Positions 10,301 through 18,726 of a stretch of 64,000 bases of DNA are shown piece by piece (within the stretch, counting starts at the first letter, position 1; each line of letters begins with the position of its first letter). The notes below the pieces were generated by a model. The model saw nothing but the letters and a program-made list of their open reading frames with translations, was not told the origin of the DNA and made no database searches. The stretch spans positions 29,114-93,113 of the forward strand of contig NZ_MZGX01000026.1 of NCBI RefSeq assembly GCF_002051585.1. Direction: 5' to 3'. The position numbers were made by a program, and so were the translations under genes. Origin of the DNA: Ruminiclostridium hungatei (GTDB lineage: Bacteria; Bacillota; Clostridia; Acetivibrionales; DSM-1351).

Positions 10301-10843
10301 GAGCTCATCATCGGAATCCCGGTAGCGAAGAGAAAGCAGTTCTTCAAATTTGGAATAGATGAGACTGATTTCCGATACTTTCTGACGGAGGTAGGAATTT
10401 ACCTCCAGATTATTTATGATATTCTCCATATCCTCCGGATGGACATTATATCTCTTCAGTTCCGTTATAAGGCCGGATATTGTATTGACAAAGCCCTGGC
10501 TTCCGGCAGACTTGTGAAATATGGCAAACTCCTCTTTCATCTTATCCAGTATGATATACAGCAGCATGCACTTGCCTGCCGGATGTATATGGGGATAGGT
10601 TATGCCGCCCACCTGGTTCAAAACCCGGTATGCCAGCCTTCGGAAGCTCAATACCTCTGTCTCAAGGATACCGCCCGTTTCCAGAACCTTTATAAGATCA
10701 TATTCAGCCTGAAAGGTGTATTGTTCCGGTACAAGCAAAACCAGCTTTTGGGACTTGTCTTCCGACAACTTTGATTTTATTTGCCTTAAGCAGTGAAAGG
10801 ACTTTCCAGAGCCTGCCCGTCCATAAATAAATTGAAGGCTCAT
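7397..10843 (-). CDS. addB: ATP-dependent nuclease subunit B (AddB)
   Basis: A 1148-aa partner of AddA in the recombination helicase-nuclease. The N-terminal Walker A is GRAGSGKS at residues 8-15. The C-terminal nuclease has IVDYKSGQKDF. The iron-sulfur cysteines are split in the family pattern, one in YTSCPFAYY near 784 and three in CQYCSYSSIC near 1104-1113. Length and motif order match intact AddB. It starts at ATG 10843 and is the first gene of the addBA unit. Confidence 0.95.
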   Translation of the reverse strand: MSLQFIYGRAGSGKSFHCLRQIKSKLSEDKSQKLVLLVPEQYTFQAEYDLIKVLETGGILETEVLSFRRLAYRVLNQVGGITYPHIHPAGKCMLLYIILDKMKEEFAIFHKSAGSQGFVNTISGLITELKRYNVHPEDMENIINNLEVNSYLRQKVSEISLIYSKFEELLSLRYRDSDDELTLLAAKLDATNMYDQADIWIDGFSGFTPQEFLVISRLMVKARTVYITICTDILEDEASDISDVFFSVKNTYRRFAAIAGDNSVKVLPPICCNSPVLPRFKESRELALLENNYFAYPYAAYEKSTEDIELYEAVNIYTEIEECARDIIRLCRDKGLRYRDMAVVTRNLAGYQELVEVIFQEYGIPCFIDSKSEITNHPLIRLVLSMLDIFNENWSYEAVFRYLKSGLMDFDKNQIDKIENYVLACGIRGNKWTYNGDWNMTPELLPEEKRSSETQQMLLEINETRRLIVQPLSRFREKTRGRKRAADFCGCLYDYLTEMGIENKIENYIELFKQNGELRLASEYEQVWNILMEVFDQVVEVLGEETLGIERFTNILKIGLAEYKISSIPVALDQVLVGSVEHSKSHEIKALFLLGTNDGIFPSAGMSEGILSDADRLVLNNNGVELASDTKTQVFDEQNLIYRALTTPKNYLRISWPIADHEGKTMRPSGIISRVRKLFPQVTCKSNVAKPAGSEEYVRLISSPQPVFNQLVLALRDRNNGMEISPVWQAVYEWYRDRPEWKQRCELMGEAFKYRNTALPVSREKIRELYGANAYSSVSRIEKYTSCPFAYYVQYGLGAKERRIYQLSPPDVGTFMHTVIEQFSRVVEEREISWRSLEKEWCAEQVALIVDNLLSGMKNTILGGSKRFRALTVRLKRVVTRAVWLIAEHIRRSSFEPIGYEVDFSENGKFPPIVVELDSGEKITLVGRIDRVDALKTREGTYLRIVDYKSGQKDFRLSDVYYGLQMQLITYMDALWQNTGREAEDSIYPGGMLYFRVDDPLVRGSVTATPEEIEAAIMKKLKMKGLLLADVQLIKHMDNEIDGSSMIIPARINKGDVLGKSSVATLEQFTVLREYVKRLLKDLCSEIMKGDVAIKPYRKRKVTSCQYCSYSSICQFDPAQKENSFKLLHDRESEEVWKLMHQMLEQMQ

Positions 10844-10868
10844 AGCTTATGTACTCTCCTTGATTATT

Positions 10869-11831
10869 TTAGTTCAAAATGTGTCTATTGCCGTCCATTG
10901 TCTTATCTGTCTTTTTAATAACGAAAGCAGTTGCTGCATAAAACAGGCCGGCAGTTATTATGACTGATACAAGTCCGGACACCGGGTCAAAGTTGGTAGT
11001 ATAAAAAACCGTATTTGTAGGGAGTGCCGTATCTGGATAGCTCACAAGAAGAAAACAGAACAGGTTGTTGACTGCATGGGCACCCATTGCCGCTTCCAGT
11101 GAATTCGTCCTGATGGTGATCATTGCAAGCACCATGCCCACAACAAAGTAATTGAGAATCATGCATATGGTGCTGAATACCCCCAGCTTGTTGGAGGCAT
11201 ATACCTCAGGATTTGCAAGATGAGGCAGTGTAAACACAACTCCGGATATAACAGAAAGCAGCAGGCCGTTTTTTACTTTAAGGCCGAAGCTCTGTATTAT
11301 ATAGCCTCTGAATACAATCTCCTCGGTGGTTGTCTGAATAGGAGTCATTATCAGTATAAGCGGAAGGGTGTACCAGAATTTCGAGCTGTCAAAGGAAAGC
11401 TTATACGTTCCCGGATTAAAAATGTAATCCACTCCCGTGCCTATTGCCAGCAATATCCCAAAAACCGCAAAACCAATCCAGAAGTTTGACCATTTAAGCT
11501 TTCCCCGGTTATTGAAAACAGAGCCGAAAGGTCTGTTGTGAATCCATTTGATTGCTATAAAAGCACCTGCCAGCATAAAATAAATTGCAAGGTTTGAAAA
11601 AATGTAATTGGCCACAGGGTTTACGTACTTCCCCATAAATTCAATGGCATTTTCCTGAAGCAGCGGATCATATATGGAATACGGATTGCGAACAATTGCA
11701 TATATCATTGGTACTGAAGCCACTATTCCTCCAAGTATGAAATAGAAGTACAATATAACCGCCGAGGCTGCTACAAACCTTGCGGGCCTGTTATTTCCAA
11801 TTTGTCCTAAATTCTGATATTTTGATATCAA
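10869..11831 (-). CDS. CPBP family intramembrane metalloprotease
   Basis: About 320 aa with eight or so hydrophobic segments. The Abi/CAAX-protease motifs are present: TTEEIVFRGY (EEXXXR) near residue 169, LPHL near 200 and GAHAVNN near 248. Family members cleave or process membrane-associated peptides; the substrate here is unknown. I prefer a TTG start at 11831, 9 nt after GGGGG; a TTG at 11873 is also in frame but has no ribosome-binding site. It lies 25 bp before addB on the same strand, with no evident functional link. Confidence 0.8.
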   Translation of the reverse strand: MISKYQNLGQIGNNRPARFVAASAVILYFYFILGGIVASVPMIYAIVRNPYSIYDPLLQENAIEFMGKYVNPVANYIFSNLAIYFMLAGAFIAIKWIHNRPFGSVFNNRGKLKWSNFWIGFAVFGILLAIGTGVDYIFNPGTYKLSFDSSKFWYTLPLILIMTPIQTTTEEIVFRGYIIQSFGLKVKNGLLLSVISGVVFTLPHLANPEVYASNKLGVFSTICMILNYFVVGMVLAMITIRTNSLEAAMGAHAVNNLFCFLLVSYPDTALPTNTVFYTTNFDPVSGLVSVIITAGLFYAATAFVIKKTDKTMDGNRHILN

Positions 11832-11978
11832 TGTATGTTTCCCCCTGGTTTTGCGATTTTGTACAGCATACAATGGTATATGCCTGATTTATTACTTCGT
11901 CTGCAATTTATTATACCACTTAAAGAAGCTGTTTAAAATCCCTATTGACCGATGCCATTCTTTTCTTCCTTATCCAGC

Positions 11979-13685
11979 TCATTTCTGAGTGTTAACCTGC
12001 TTTTGCGCACGGCTTGCATATGCCAAAGCATTTGCCGATTCCATTCCGCTCTGGAGCGCACCCTGCATCCATCTGTGAAGTGCTGATACGTGTTCACCCG
12101 CAAAGAAAACCTTTTTGCCATATTCCGGCTGTGTCATAGGCCAGGAAAACAGTTTTTTCTGCTCAGGTGTGAAATAGCAGAAGGCACCTCTGAACAAAGG
12201 GTCTGAATTCCAGTTTTGAGTCTTGTAATCTGTTACTATACTATCCAGCGCTCCTGCGGGAAGGCCGTGAACCTCTTCCACATCACGCTTGATTTTTGTT
12301 ATGCGCTCTTCTTCCGTCATATTTCCAAGTCTTACGGCATCCAGATTTAAATTATATGTGCCAAGTATGACTCCAGGGTCATTTACACTGTTTGCCTTCT
12401 GGTAATGTGAGGAATACCATATAGTTGTAACGGGAAGGTCTGTATAGGAGCCCCCGCCTATTATCCCCTGCTCCTCCCAGAACCTGCGGTTGCAATAAAT
12501 CAAGGTTTTCTGGGCATTGCCGTAGTTTACCTCCTTGATTGCCTGCATTTTTATGCTGCTGAAAATAGGGTTTATATCAAAGGTCCTGAGCACTGAAAAC
12601 GGTACAGCACATACTATGCTGTCAAAGCTCTCAATTTTCAAGCTCTCCGAATCACTTACAGTATATGCTACCGATACCTTTTCGTCAGCATTGCCATAGA
12701 TACCTTTGACCGTATAACCCGGCCTGTACGAAACATTTCCCAGCCGGGCTGCCGGTATACCCGGATAATATCTTGAGGTATCCTTGCTGGTAAAGGAATT
12801 TATAAAGGCCAGTGGCAGATTTACCATTCCCCCTTTTATCTGATACATATACCAGAAGTTTACAGGGTAGTATTCCTGCACGAAATCCACATAATTATTG
12901 TATAAAAACTCCCCTCCTATGGGAAACAGGTTGGACAGCAGGTTTATGGCATCCTGGCTCAGCTTCCTCCACTGAAACATCTGCCTTACATTCAGGCTGT
13001 CCCAGAACAGCAGTTGTCTGCTGTACCGCGGCAGCACCCTGATTATCTCGCTCCTTACAGAGGGAGGTGCCTGCAAAACCGGAGCTTCTATCCCATAGTA
13101 GCCCAGCTCCTGCCAGGGTGTTTCAGCCTCCCAGCCAGTCAACCTGTAGGTCGGATATATATATTTCATTACATTTTTGCCCTGGGGGTCGTTCCTGACC
13201 CGAACCTGGTGCAGATAGATAAAAGCATTTGGATCCGACTGTATCCATGGTATTGTTTCAAGCCCGAAAAGATTTATGTAATGCCACATGGTTTCATGAT
13301 TTACAGGAATTCTCATTGGGCCAAATTCACCATAATACTGCTTTTCCCGGTCAAAATAAAAGGTATATACCCTGCCTCCCGCTCTTTCCTTATTTGCCTC
13401 AAAAATTTCAATATCAAAACCCAGCTTCCGTAATTCAAACGCAGCAGACAGACCTGCCAGTCCGCCTCCGATTATTCCTATCCGCCTGCCTTTGAACTGT
13501 CCCGGACCTGCAATATTGGTAATGGGCTCAGGAGGAGACATAGCCTTGTTTATATAGTCGTAATCCTCCGTATGGCAGGCCCTGTACAGGGCATACCAGG
13601 ACATAATGCTTCTCTCATAGTCCGTTGGATTGGGCGGCTGATTGGGTTTGGGCGCTTTGGGGTTTAACAGGTTATCACAAATCAT
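11979..13685 (-). CDS. FAD-dependent amine oxidase family protein
   Basis: A 568-aa flavoprotein of the monoamine/L-amino-acid oxidase superfamily. The dinucleotide-binding motif GIIGGGLAGLSAAFEL is near residue 70, followed by the FEANKERAGGRVYT motif. The C-terminal FAD motif is FFAGEHVSALHRWMQGA. The first 65 or so residues are a proline-rich extension without a signal peptide. The substrate is not predictable; L-amino acids or amines are the family norm, and oxygen-dependent turnover would be odd in a strict anaerobe. The start is ATG with GGGTG just upstream. Confidence 0.8.
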   Translation of the reverse strand: MICDNLLNPKAPKPNQPPNPTDYERSIMSWYALYRACHTEDYDYINKAMSPPEPITNIAGPGQFKGRRIGIIGGGLAGLSAAFELRKLGFDIEIFEANKERAGGRVYTFYFDREKQYYGEFGPMRIPVNHETMWHYINLFGLETIPWIQSDPNAFIYLHQVRVRNDPQGKNVMKYIYPTYRLTGWEAETPWQELGYYGIEAPVLQAPPSVRSEIIRVLPRYSRQLLFWDSLNVRQMFQWRKLSQDAINLLSNLFPIGGEFLYNNYVDFVQEYYPVNFWYMYQIKGGMVNLPLAFINSFTSKDTSRYYPGIPAARLGNVSYRPGYTVKGIYGNADEKVSVAYTVSDSESLKIESFDSIVCAVPFSVLRTFDINPIFSSIKMQAIKEVNYGNAQKTLIYCNRRFWEEQGIIGGGSYTDLPVTTIWYSSHYQKANSVNDPGVILGTYNLNLDAVRLGNMTEEERITKIKRDVEEVHGLPAGALDSIVTDYKTQNWNSDPLFRGAFCYFTPEQKKLFSWPMTQPEYGKKVFFAGEHVSALHRWMQGALQSGMESANALAYASRAQKQVNTQK

Positions 13686-13886
13686 TTTTTCACCCTGAAG
13701 TACTTGTTCCTACTCAAGTATATGAAAAAATTCCTGCATATGTGTTAAATTACCGCTGCAATATGCCAGGTCACGGGCGGATTGTAAAATTTTTTTACTC
13801 CAAATAAAGATAAAATAATTTTTTATTCTTAATAAATGGGGTATATTATTTTATATAAAATGAAATTCATAAAAGGGGAAAACTTT

Positions 13887-14804
13887 ATGTATGACGTCAT
13901 TATAATCGGAGGCGGCCCTGCAGGTTACGCTGCTGCTCTTTACAGTTCAAGGGCAAAGTTTGATACTCTTGTTATTGAGAAAATGTTTACCGGGGGTCAA
14001 ATGGCCACAACTGATGTTATGGAGAACTATCCCGGATTTGAAGAACCCATTGGCGGTTCCGACCTTGCTCTGAGAATGGAAAAACAGGCCAGAAAATTCG
14101 GCACAATGGTGCTCAATGATGAAGTAATAGAACTTGACCTTGATTCAAAAATCAAAGTTGTTAAAACCAGAAAAAACACCTATGAATGCAAGGCTTTGAT
14201 TTTGTGCATGGGTGCATACCCCAAAATGCTGGGGCTTGCCAAGGAAGAAAAATTCAGAGGAGCGGGAGTCTCGTATTGTGCCGTTTGCGACGGTGCATTT
14301 TATAAAAACAAAACCGTCGCCATCGTAGGGGGAGGCGACACCGCCGCAGAGGATGCACTTTACCTGGCAAGATTCTGTCCAAAGATTTATGTGATTCACA
14401 GACGGGACAAAATGAAGGCCACAAATATTCTTCAGGATGAATTATGCTGCAATAAAAAAATAGAATTTCTTTGGAACTCCGTTGTAGAGGAGATTGTAGG
14501 GGAATTTGGAGTGGAAGGCTTGAAAATTCGCAGCCTGACCACTCAGGAAACCACAGAGCTGGCTGTTGACGGTCTATTTGTGGCGATAGGTCTCAATCCG
14601 AATATATCCCTGGTAAATGGAAAAGTTCAGCAAAACAGGGACGGCTACATTATTACGGACGAGAGAATGCAAACGAGCATTCCCGGTGTTTTTGCCGCCG
14701 GAGATATACGCCACAAATTCTTGAGGCAGGTTATTACCGCCGCGGCTGACGGTGCCACTGCCTCCTACTCCGCAGAGCTTTATATTACCGAAAACAAATG
14801 GTGA
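13887..14804 (+). CDS. trxB: Thioredoxin reductase (NAD(P)H-dependent disulfide reductase)
   Basis: A 305-aa flavin disulfide reductase. The FAD motif GGGPAGYAAALYSSRA is at the N-terminus, the redox pair CAVC at residues 131-134, the NAD(P) motif VGGGDTAAEDA follows, and the C-terminal FAD motif is GVFAAGDIR. The start at 13887 has AAGGGG 8 nt upstream; the frame is open 17 codons further up but has no signal there. No thioredoxin gene is adjacent, so the partner may be thioredoxin, glutaredoxin or ferredoxin-type reduction; NADPH versus ferredoxin dependence cannot be told from sequence. Confidence 0.9.
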   Translation: MYDVIIIGGGPAGYAAALYSSRAKFDTLVIEKMFTGGQMATTDVMENYPGFEEPIGGSDLALRMEKQARKFGTMVLNDEVIELDLDSKIKVVKTRKNTYECKALILCMGAYPKMLGLAKEEKFRGAGVSYCAVCDGAFYKNKTVAIVGGGDTAAEDALYLARFCPKIYVIHRRDKMKATNILQDELCCNKKIEFLWNSVVEEIVGEFGVEGLKIRSLTTQETTELAVDGLFVAIGLNPNISLVNGKVQQNRDGYIITDERMQTSIPGVFAAGDIRHKFLRQVITAAADGATASYSAELYITENKW

Positions 14805-14879
14805 AACCTTCCGCGTTTTTTTTGATTTCAGAGGGGCAATATAATCATGAATTCTTAAAAGAAAGGGTGATTATATTAT

Positions 14880-15305
14880 ATGAAGGTTAGAGACGTGATG
14901 ACCAAAGATGTTGCTTATGTCAATCCGGCAGCCAGCATTGTTGAAACAGCAAAGCTGATGCAGCAGCATAACGTAGGCTCGATTCCGGTTTGTGACCAGA
15001 GCGGCGTTGTAGGTATTATAACAGATAGAGATATAGTTGTCAGAACTGTTGCAAACGGAAAGAATCCACAGCAGACTCCGGTTACAGAAATAATGACTAC
15101 AGGCGTGGCAACTGTTTCTCCTGACATGGATATGCACGATGTAGCACAAAAAATGTCTACCAGTCAGATAAGAAGAGTTCCGGTTGTAGAAAACAACAGT
15201 CTCGTAGGGATTGTTGCCCTGGGTGACATAGCTGTTGATGCCAAATATTATACCCAGGTTGCAGATACACTTGAAAATATTTCAAATCCTTCAACACCGC
15301 AGTAA
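14880..15305 (+). CDS. CBS-domain pair protein
   Basis: A 141-aa stand-alone protein made of two CBS repeats: VRDVMTKDVAYVNP to GIITDRDIVVR, then VTEIMTTGVATVSP to GIVALGDIA. Such pairs bind adenine nucleotides and act as energy or redox sensors for a partner. It resembles stress-related YhcV-type CBS proteins. It lies 75 bp after trxB and ends at a strong terminator, so co-transcription with trxB is possible. The ribosome-binding site is AAAGGGTG. Confidence 0.85.
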   Translation: MKVRDVMTKDVAYVNPAASIVETAKLMQQHNVGSIPVCDQSGVVGIITDRDIVVRTVANGKNPQQTPVTEIMTTGVATVSPDMDMHDVAQKMSTSQIRRVPVVENNSLVGIVALGDIAVDAKYYTQVADTLENISNPSTPQ

Positions 15306-15318
15306 TTGACTTTATGAC

Positions 15319-15370
15319 GGGCCTTCTGCCGGCATGCTTCTTATATGCCTCCGGCAGAAGGCCGATTTTA
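15319..15370 (+). terminator. Terminator after the CBS gene
   Basis: The arms GGCCTTCTGCCGG and CCGGCAGAAGGCC pair over 13 bp and are followed by ATTTTA. It may serve both the CBS gene and, in the other direction, the convergent SLH gene. Confidence 0.75.
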
Positions 15371-15428
15371 CCAGGTGCCTTCCTTCCATTATTTCAAAGT
15401 CTGGATATACCCAATGAAAAAATAAAAG

Positions 15429-17210
15429 TTACTCCATTGGATTTGCAATATTTATATTCTCACCTGTTTTACTGAATTCGGCTGTAGCAGTGAGAACCAA
15501 CTCCAGGCCGAATCCATCCTGTTCCATACCTGCGGTCAATTTCACCGTCTGCTTTACCAGGTGGCCCTTGTTATTGACATAGGCTTCTATCTTCATATTG
15601 ATGCCCTTGTTGTATAATTCCTCCAGAGACAGGCCTCCCAGCAAGTCGGAGGGCACGAGATCATACATGAATTCCTTTCCTGCTTTTATCTGGTATTTTG
15701 TAACTTCCTCGCCATTTAAAACAGTTGTCCCGGCAAAAGTAATCTTCATTTTGCCGTATGAATCCAGCAGCTTTTGTGTCTCAGCCTTGTCAGCCTCCTG
15801 GTCATAATACATAATACCCTGTTCCAAGGCGTCTTCCACTGTAATCTTACTCCAGACTCCAGTTTCCATGTCTTTTGAATACAATTGCCGGCCGATTTTA
15901 ACAACCTGGTATTCTTCCTTCTGTTCACCGTATATTGGGTCATATGCCTTCAGCTTTGTCAGGGAAGTGGAATCAGACCCGTTATTTGCACCTTCCATAG
16001 TATACTCCAGCCCCATTATTTCTTCCCTGTTAATGGTATCTGTCATAGTCAGACTCATGGTGGTTTTGTATTCACCCTTGAAATCCAGCATGTTTTTCAA
16101 AGCATTGTACAAAGCCGGATTAGCGGCTGACAGATTGTCTTTAACGGACAGCAGGTTTGTTTTTGTATTCCGGTCAAGGCTCATTCCCATGGCAGAAACA
16201 ACCTCCTTGACAGGTAAAAGCACCTCGGCTCCGGAAATTACCGGTGTTACCGCCATGGTTACAGCATTACCGGCAGCTTCCGGATCGGTAAAGGGATTTC
16301 CGCCGCCCAGATAATTTACATATGCTGTAGAACTGCCAATGCTAAAGTATATATTCTTGTCTTCCGTAATATTTTTCACTACAACACCAGTTTTTGCCTC
16401 ATCCACGGTCACAACAGCACCCATTTTAACAAATGCCTGTGCCGGAGCAAGTATTTCACCGTTCTGCACCACTGGATCTTCCGTCAGCTTCAGAATATCC
16501 CCGTTGAAAATAATAATCGGTTTTCTTATAAGGCTGGCAGACTGATTGATTTTCTCACTGTTTTTTAAAAAGTTGTATAGTATGACAGCTATCTGTTCCT
16601 TGGTAGCCTTCCCTGCGGGTGAAAAGGTATTTGAACCTGTACCGCTCATAATATTATTGGAAATCGCAAACTGGATTGAGGCTTTTGCCCAGTCTGACAT
16701 GCTTGCTTCATCTGAAAAAACCGATAATCCCTCAATACCCTGCCCTGAAAGCACGGCTTCTCCTGACAGCGAAAGACTGTTCAGCAGCATTACCGTCACC
16801 TGTTCCCTGGTGCTCATGCTATTTGCGCCGAACTTGCCGTTTCCTGTGCCGCTTACTATACCTTCCCTGGTTGCAGCCTCAACATATTTATATGCCCAGT
16901 GACTGGCGGGCACATCGCTGAAAGTGGGTGTCTTGGGTAAGTTTGACGTGTCCAGGTTCAAGGCCTTTACAATAATCGTAACCAGCTCTGCTCTGCTGAT
17001 TTTCTTAGCGGGATTAAAATACCCGTATTGGTCACCGCTGATTACACCATTGCCTGCCATCCATTGTACGGCCTCCCTTGCATATGAGGAAGCCTTTGAC
17101 AAATCCCTGACAGACGCTGCCTGTGCAGGTAAAGCCCCTGCAAATATACCTGCAGAAAGAACAGCTGCGGCAATTGCTTTTGTGAATCTATTCAGATGTT
17201 TTTTTTGCAT
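15429..17210 (-). CDS. S-layer homology protein with copper-amine-oxidase-type stalk domain
   Basis: A 593-aa secreted surface protein. The signal peptide ends about residue 31 (GALPAQA). Three SLH repeats follow (about 33-75, 95-138 and 165-208; for example YFNPAKKISRAELVTII), which anchor proteins to pyruvylated wall polymer. A Cu-amine-oxidase N-terminal-like fold (about 225-350) is next, and a C-terminal region of about 240 aa with alternating strands resembles LolA/LppX-like lipoprotein folds. No catalytic motif is visible; a structural or binding role is likely. The start is ATG with GAGGTG. Confidence 0.85.
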   Translation of the reverse strand: MQKKHLNRFTKAIAAAVLSAGIFAGALPAQAASVRDLSKASSYAREAVQWMAGNGVISGDQYGYFNPAKKISRAELVTIIVKALNLDTSNLPKTPTFSDVPASHWAYKYVEAATREGIVSGTGNGKFGANSMSTREQVTVMLLNSLSLSGEAVLSGQGIEGLSVFSDEASMSDWAKASIQFAISNNIMSGTGSNTFSPAGKATKEQIAVILYNFLKNSEKINQSASLIRKPIIIFNGDILKLTEDPVVQNGEILAPAQAFVKMGAVVTVDEAKTGVVVKNITEDKNIYFSIGSSTAYVNYLGGGNPFTDPEAAGNAVTMAVTPVISGAEVLLPVKEVVSAMGMSLDRNTKTNLLSVKDNLSAANPALYNALKNMLDFKGEYKTTMSLTMTDTINREEIMGLEYTMEGANNGSDSTSLTKLKAYDPIYGEQKEEYQVVKIGRQLYSKDMETGVWSKITVEDALEQGIMYYDQEADKAETQKLLDSYGKMKITFAGTTVLNGEEVTKYQIKAGKEFMYDLVPSDLLGGLSLEELYNKGINMKIEAYVNNKGHLVKQTVKLTAGMEQDGFGLELVLTATAEFSKTGENINIANPME

Positions 17211-17229
17211 ATGTCACCTCAAAAGTTAT

Positions 17230-17245
17230 TTTGTCTAAAGACAAA
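17230..17245. promoter_or_regulatory. Palindrome in the SLH gene leader
   Basis: TTTGTCTAAAGACAAA is a 16-bp near-perfect palindrome 20 bp before the SLH start. It lies between an A/T-rich -10-like stretch and the ribosome-binding site, where an operator or a small RNA hairpin could act. No regulator is recognised for it. Confidence 0.35.
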
Positions 17246-17338
17246 CTCTATATTATCAACTTTATGTTAACTAATCCATCTGTAATAGTTGCCAGAAATG
17301 CTAAACCATATGGAAAATAGCACAGGGACAAAAGTATA

Positions 17339-17496
17339 CTATCCTTGACTATTCTCCAAGGCCTGTATCCCTTCATATGCCGGGTCGGTTATATAAGCCG
17401 TATATCCTGTAGTCTGGACGAACTTACTTATTTTGACCGGAGTGAGAATCCCAATCTCGTCATAAGATGCTGTCAAGTGGGGACTAGTAAATTTTT
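17339..17496 (-). pseudogene. Possible MerR-type regulator remnant
   Basis: A short frame ending at TAG 17339-17341 reads ...YDEIGILTPVK...TGYTAYI... and ends in ...IQALENSQG. Its spacing matches the MerR winged-helix core (Y-D-x-I-x-I-L-x-P ... G-Y ... Y), as in the intact MerR gene next door. The recognition-helix half is missing and a stop precedes it. It is only about 50 codons long, so the assignment is tentative. Confidence 0.3.
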
Positions 17497-17544
17497 ATTT
17501 TTCTTACAGATGCAAATACTATCAAAAATACTATCACAAAAGTC

Positions 17545-17575
17545 TTGACTATTACGTTGCGTTATAGTTTACAAT
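17545..17575 (+). promoter_or_regulatory. MerR-type promoter with 19-bp spacer and operator
   Basis: TTGACT (17545-17550) and TACAAT (17570-17575) are separated by 19 bp, the overlong spacer typical of MerR-activated promoters. The spacer contains the inverted repeat CTATTACG-TTG-CGTTATAG (17549-17567, 7 of 8 pairs). This predicts autoregulation of the downstream TipAS-type gene by DNA distortion upon ligand binding. Confidence 0.8.
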
Positions 17576-17601
17576 GATATTTGCAAGGGAGAGTGTAAGA
17601 A

Positions 17602-18345
17602 ATGAATGCAAAGGAAGTAGCAAAAATAACTGGTGTAAGTGTGCGCACACTTCATCATTATGACACAATTTCAATCCTTAGTCCAAGTCGTAATCCGGAA
17701 AACGGCTATCGCGAATACTCAGACGATGATATGGACAGGCTTCAACAAATCTTGTTCTTTAAAGAATGCGGCTTCTCTCTTGCACAAATCAAGGGACTTT
17801 TAAACAGTCCCGGTTTTGATAGAGAAAAGGCGTTCGATTTACAGAAGAAATTTCTTCTGCATGAAAAAAGACGTATTGAATTGATGCTTGAAACTCTTGA
17901 GAAATCAGTACAAAATATGAAAGGAAAGATGACAATGAGTATCAAAGATAAGTTTCATGGGTTTGATTTTACAAGTAATCCATATGAAGACGAAGCGAGG
18001 CGTTTATGGGGCGACAAGGCTGTGGATCAAAGCAATGCCCACATAAAGTCACTATCGCAAAATGAACAAGAGGCAATAGCAAAAGGCATGGATGATTTGT
18101 TTACAGATCTGGCAAAGATAAGGAATGCGCTACCCGACTCTGCAACAGCACAAGCAGCTATGGATAAAATGTACAACCACTTCAATTCAAACTTTGGTTA
18201 CAGATATTCTCTGGAGGCTTTTGCCGGGGTTGGCCAAATGTATGTTGCCGACGAAAGATTTACTGTAAATATAGACAAATATGGCGACGGCCTGTCTAAG
18301 TTTTTATCCGAAGCTATGAAAATTTATGCCGAGAGCCAGAAATAG
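17602..18345 (+). CDS. MerR family regulator with TipAS antibiotic-recognition domain
   Basis: A 247-aa protein. The N-terminal MerR helix-turn-helix (VAKITGVSVRTLHHYD) and wing cover residues 1-70, a dimerisation coiled coil runs from about 75 to 115, and a TipAS domain follows (from YEDEARRLWGD to the end). TipAS domains bind thiopeptides or other multidrug ligands and switch the promoter on. AAGGGAG lies ahead of the ATG. No efflux gene follows; the only visible target is its own promoter. Confidence 0.88.
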   Translation: MNAKEVAKITGVSVRTLHHYDTISILSPSRNPENGYREYSDDDMDRLQQILFFKECGFSLAQIKGLLNSPGFDREKAFDLQKKFLLHEKRRIELMLETLEKSVQNMKGKMTMSIKDKFHGFDFTSNPYEDEARRLWGDKAVDQSNAHIKSLSQNEQEAIAKGMDDLFTDLAKIRNALPDSATAQAAMDKMYNHFNSNFGYRYSLEAFAGVGQMYVADERFTVNIDKYGDGLSKFLSEAMKIYAESQK

Positions 18346-18461
18346 AAGGCCATAAACAATAAGCAATATACTGACAAAGTGATATCTCAAATTGTCAGTA
18401 CATTGCTTTCGATACTGGAAATTTATCTGCACAATCAGGTTGAAATTTATTTTTGGGGATG

Positions 18462-18543
18462 TTACCATATGCAATCGTTCCGCCAATTTTTCCTGAGAAA
18501 ACCCCTTTTGCTTGCGCAGATTTTTAAGATTTTCACCAAACAT
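18462..18543 (-). pseudogene. Truncated XRE-family regulator (5' fragment)
   Basis: From ATG 18543, with AAAGGAGG upstream, the first 27 codons encode MFGENLKNLRKQKGFSQEKL and a little more, a clear HTH-3 helix pair. After AERLHMV the frame loses all similarity to XRE proteins, and the recognition helix and everything after it are gone. The broken end abuts the 3' end of the TipAS gene, so a rearrangement joined them. Confidence 0.7.
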
Positions 18544-18587
18544 GTTGCCTGCCTCCTTTGCATACCTTTACAATACCTTATAATTAT

Positions 18588-18604
18588 CGTTGCGGCAAGC
18601 AACG
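18588..18604. promoter_or_regulatory. Inverted repeat upstream of the XRE remnant
   Basis: CGTTGC-GGCAA-GCAACG is a perfect 6-bp inverted repeat 45 bp upstream of the truncated XRE start. It is likely a relic operator or a hairpin. Confidence 0.35.
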
Positions 18605-18726
18605 CAGGATAACAATATCAATAAAAATAGATTTATATTTTATTTTAACAGTATTTCACTTAAACAAACTGCAACACATAGTATATAATAGCAATTTATT
18701 GATATTTAATATGAAAAGAGGTTGCT

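Noticed and set aside
10869..11831. CPBP protease as an abortive-infection gene with AddAB as partners in a defence island
   Set aside because: CPBP proteins are widespread and no other defence gene is linked; adjacency to addBA alone is not evidence.
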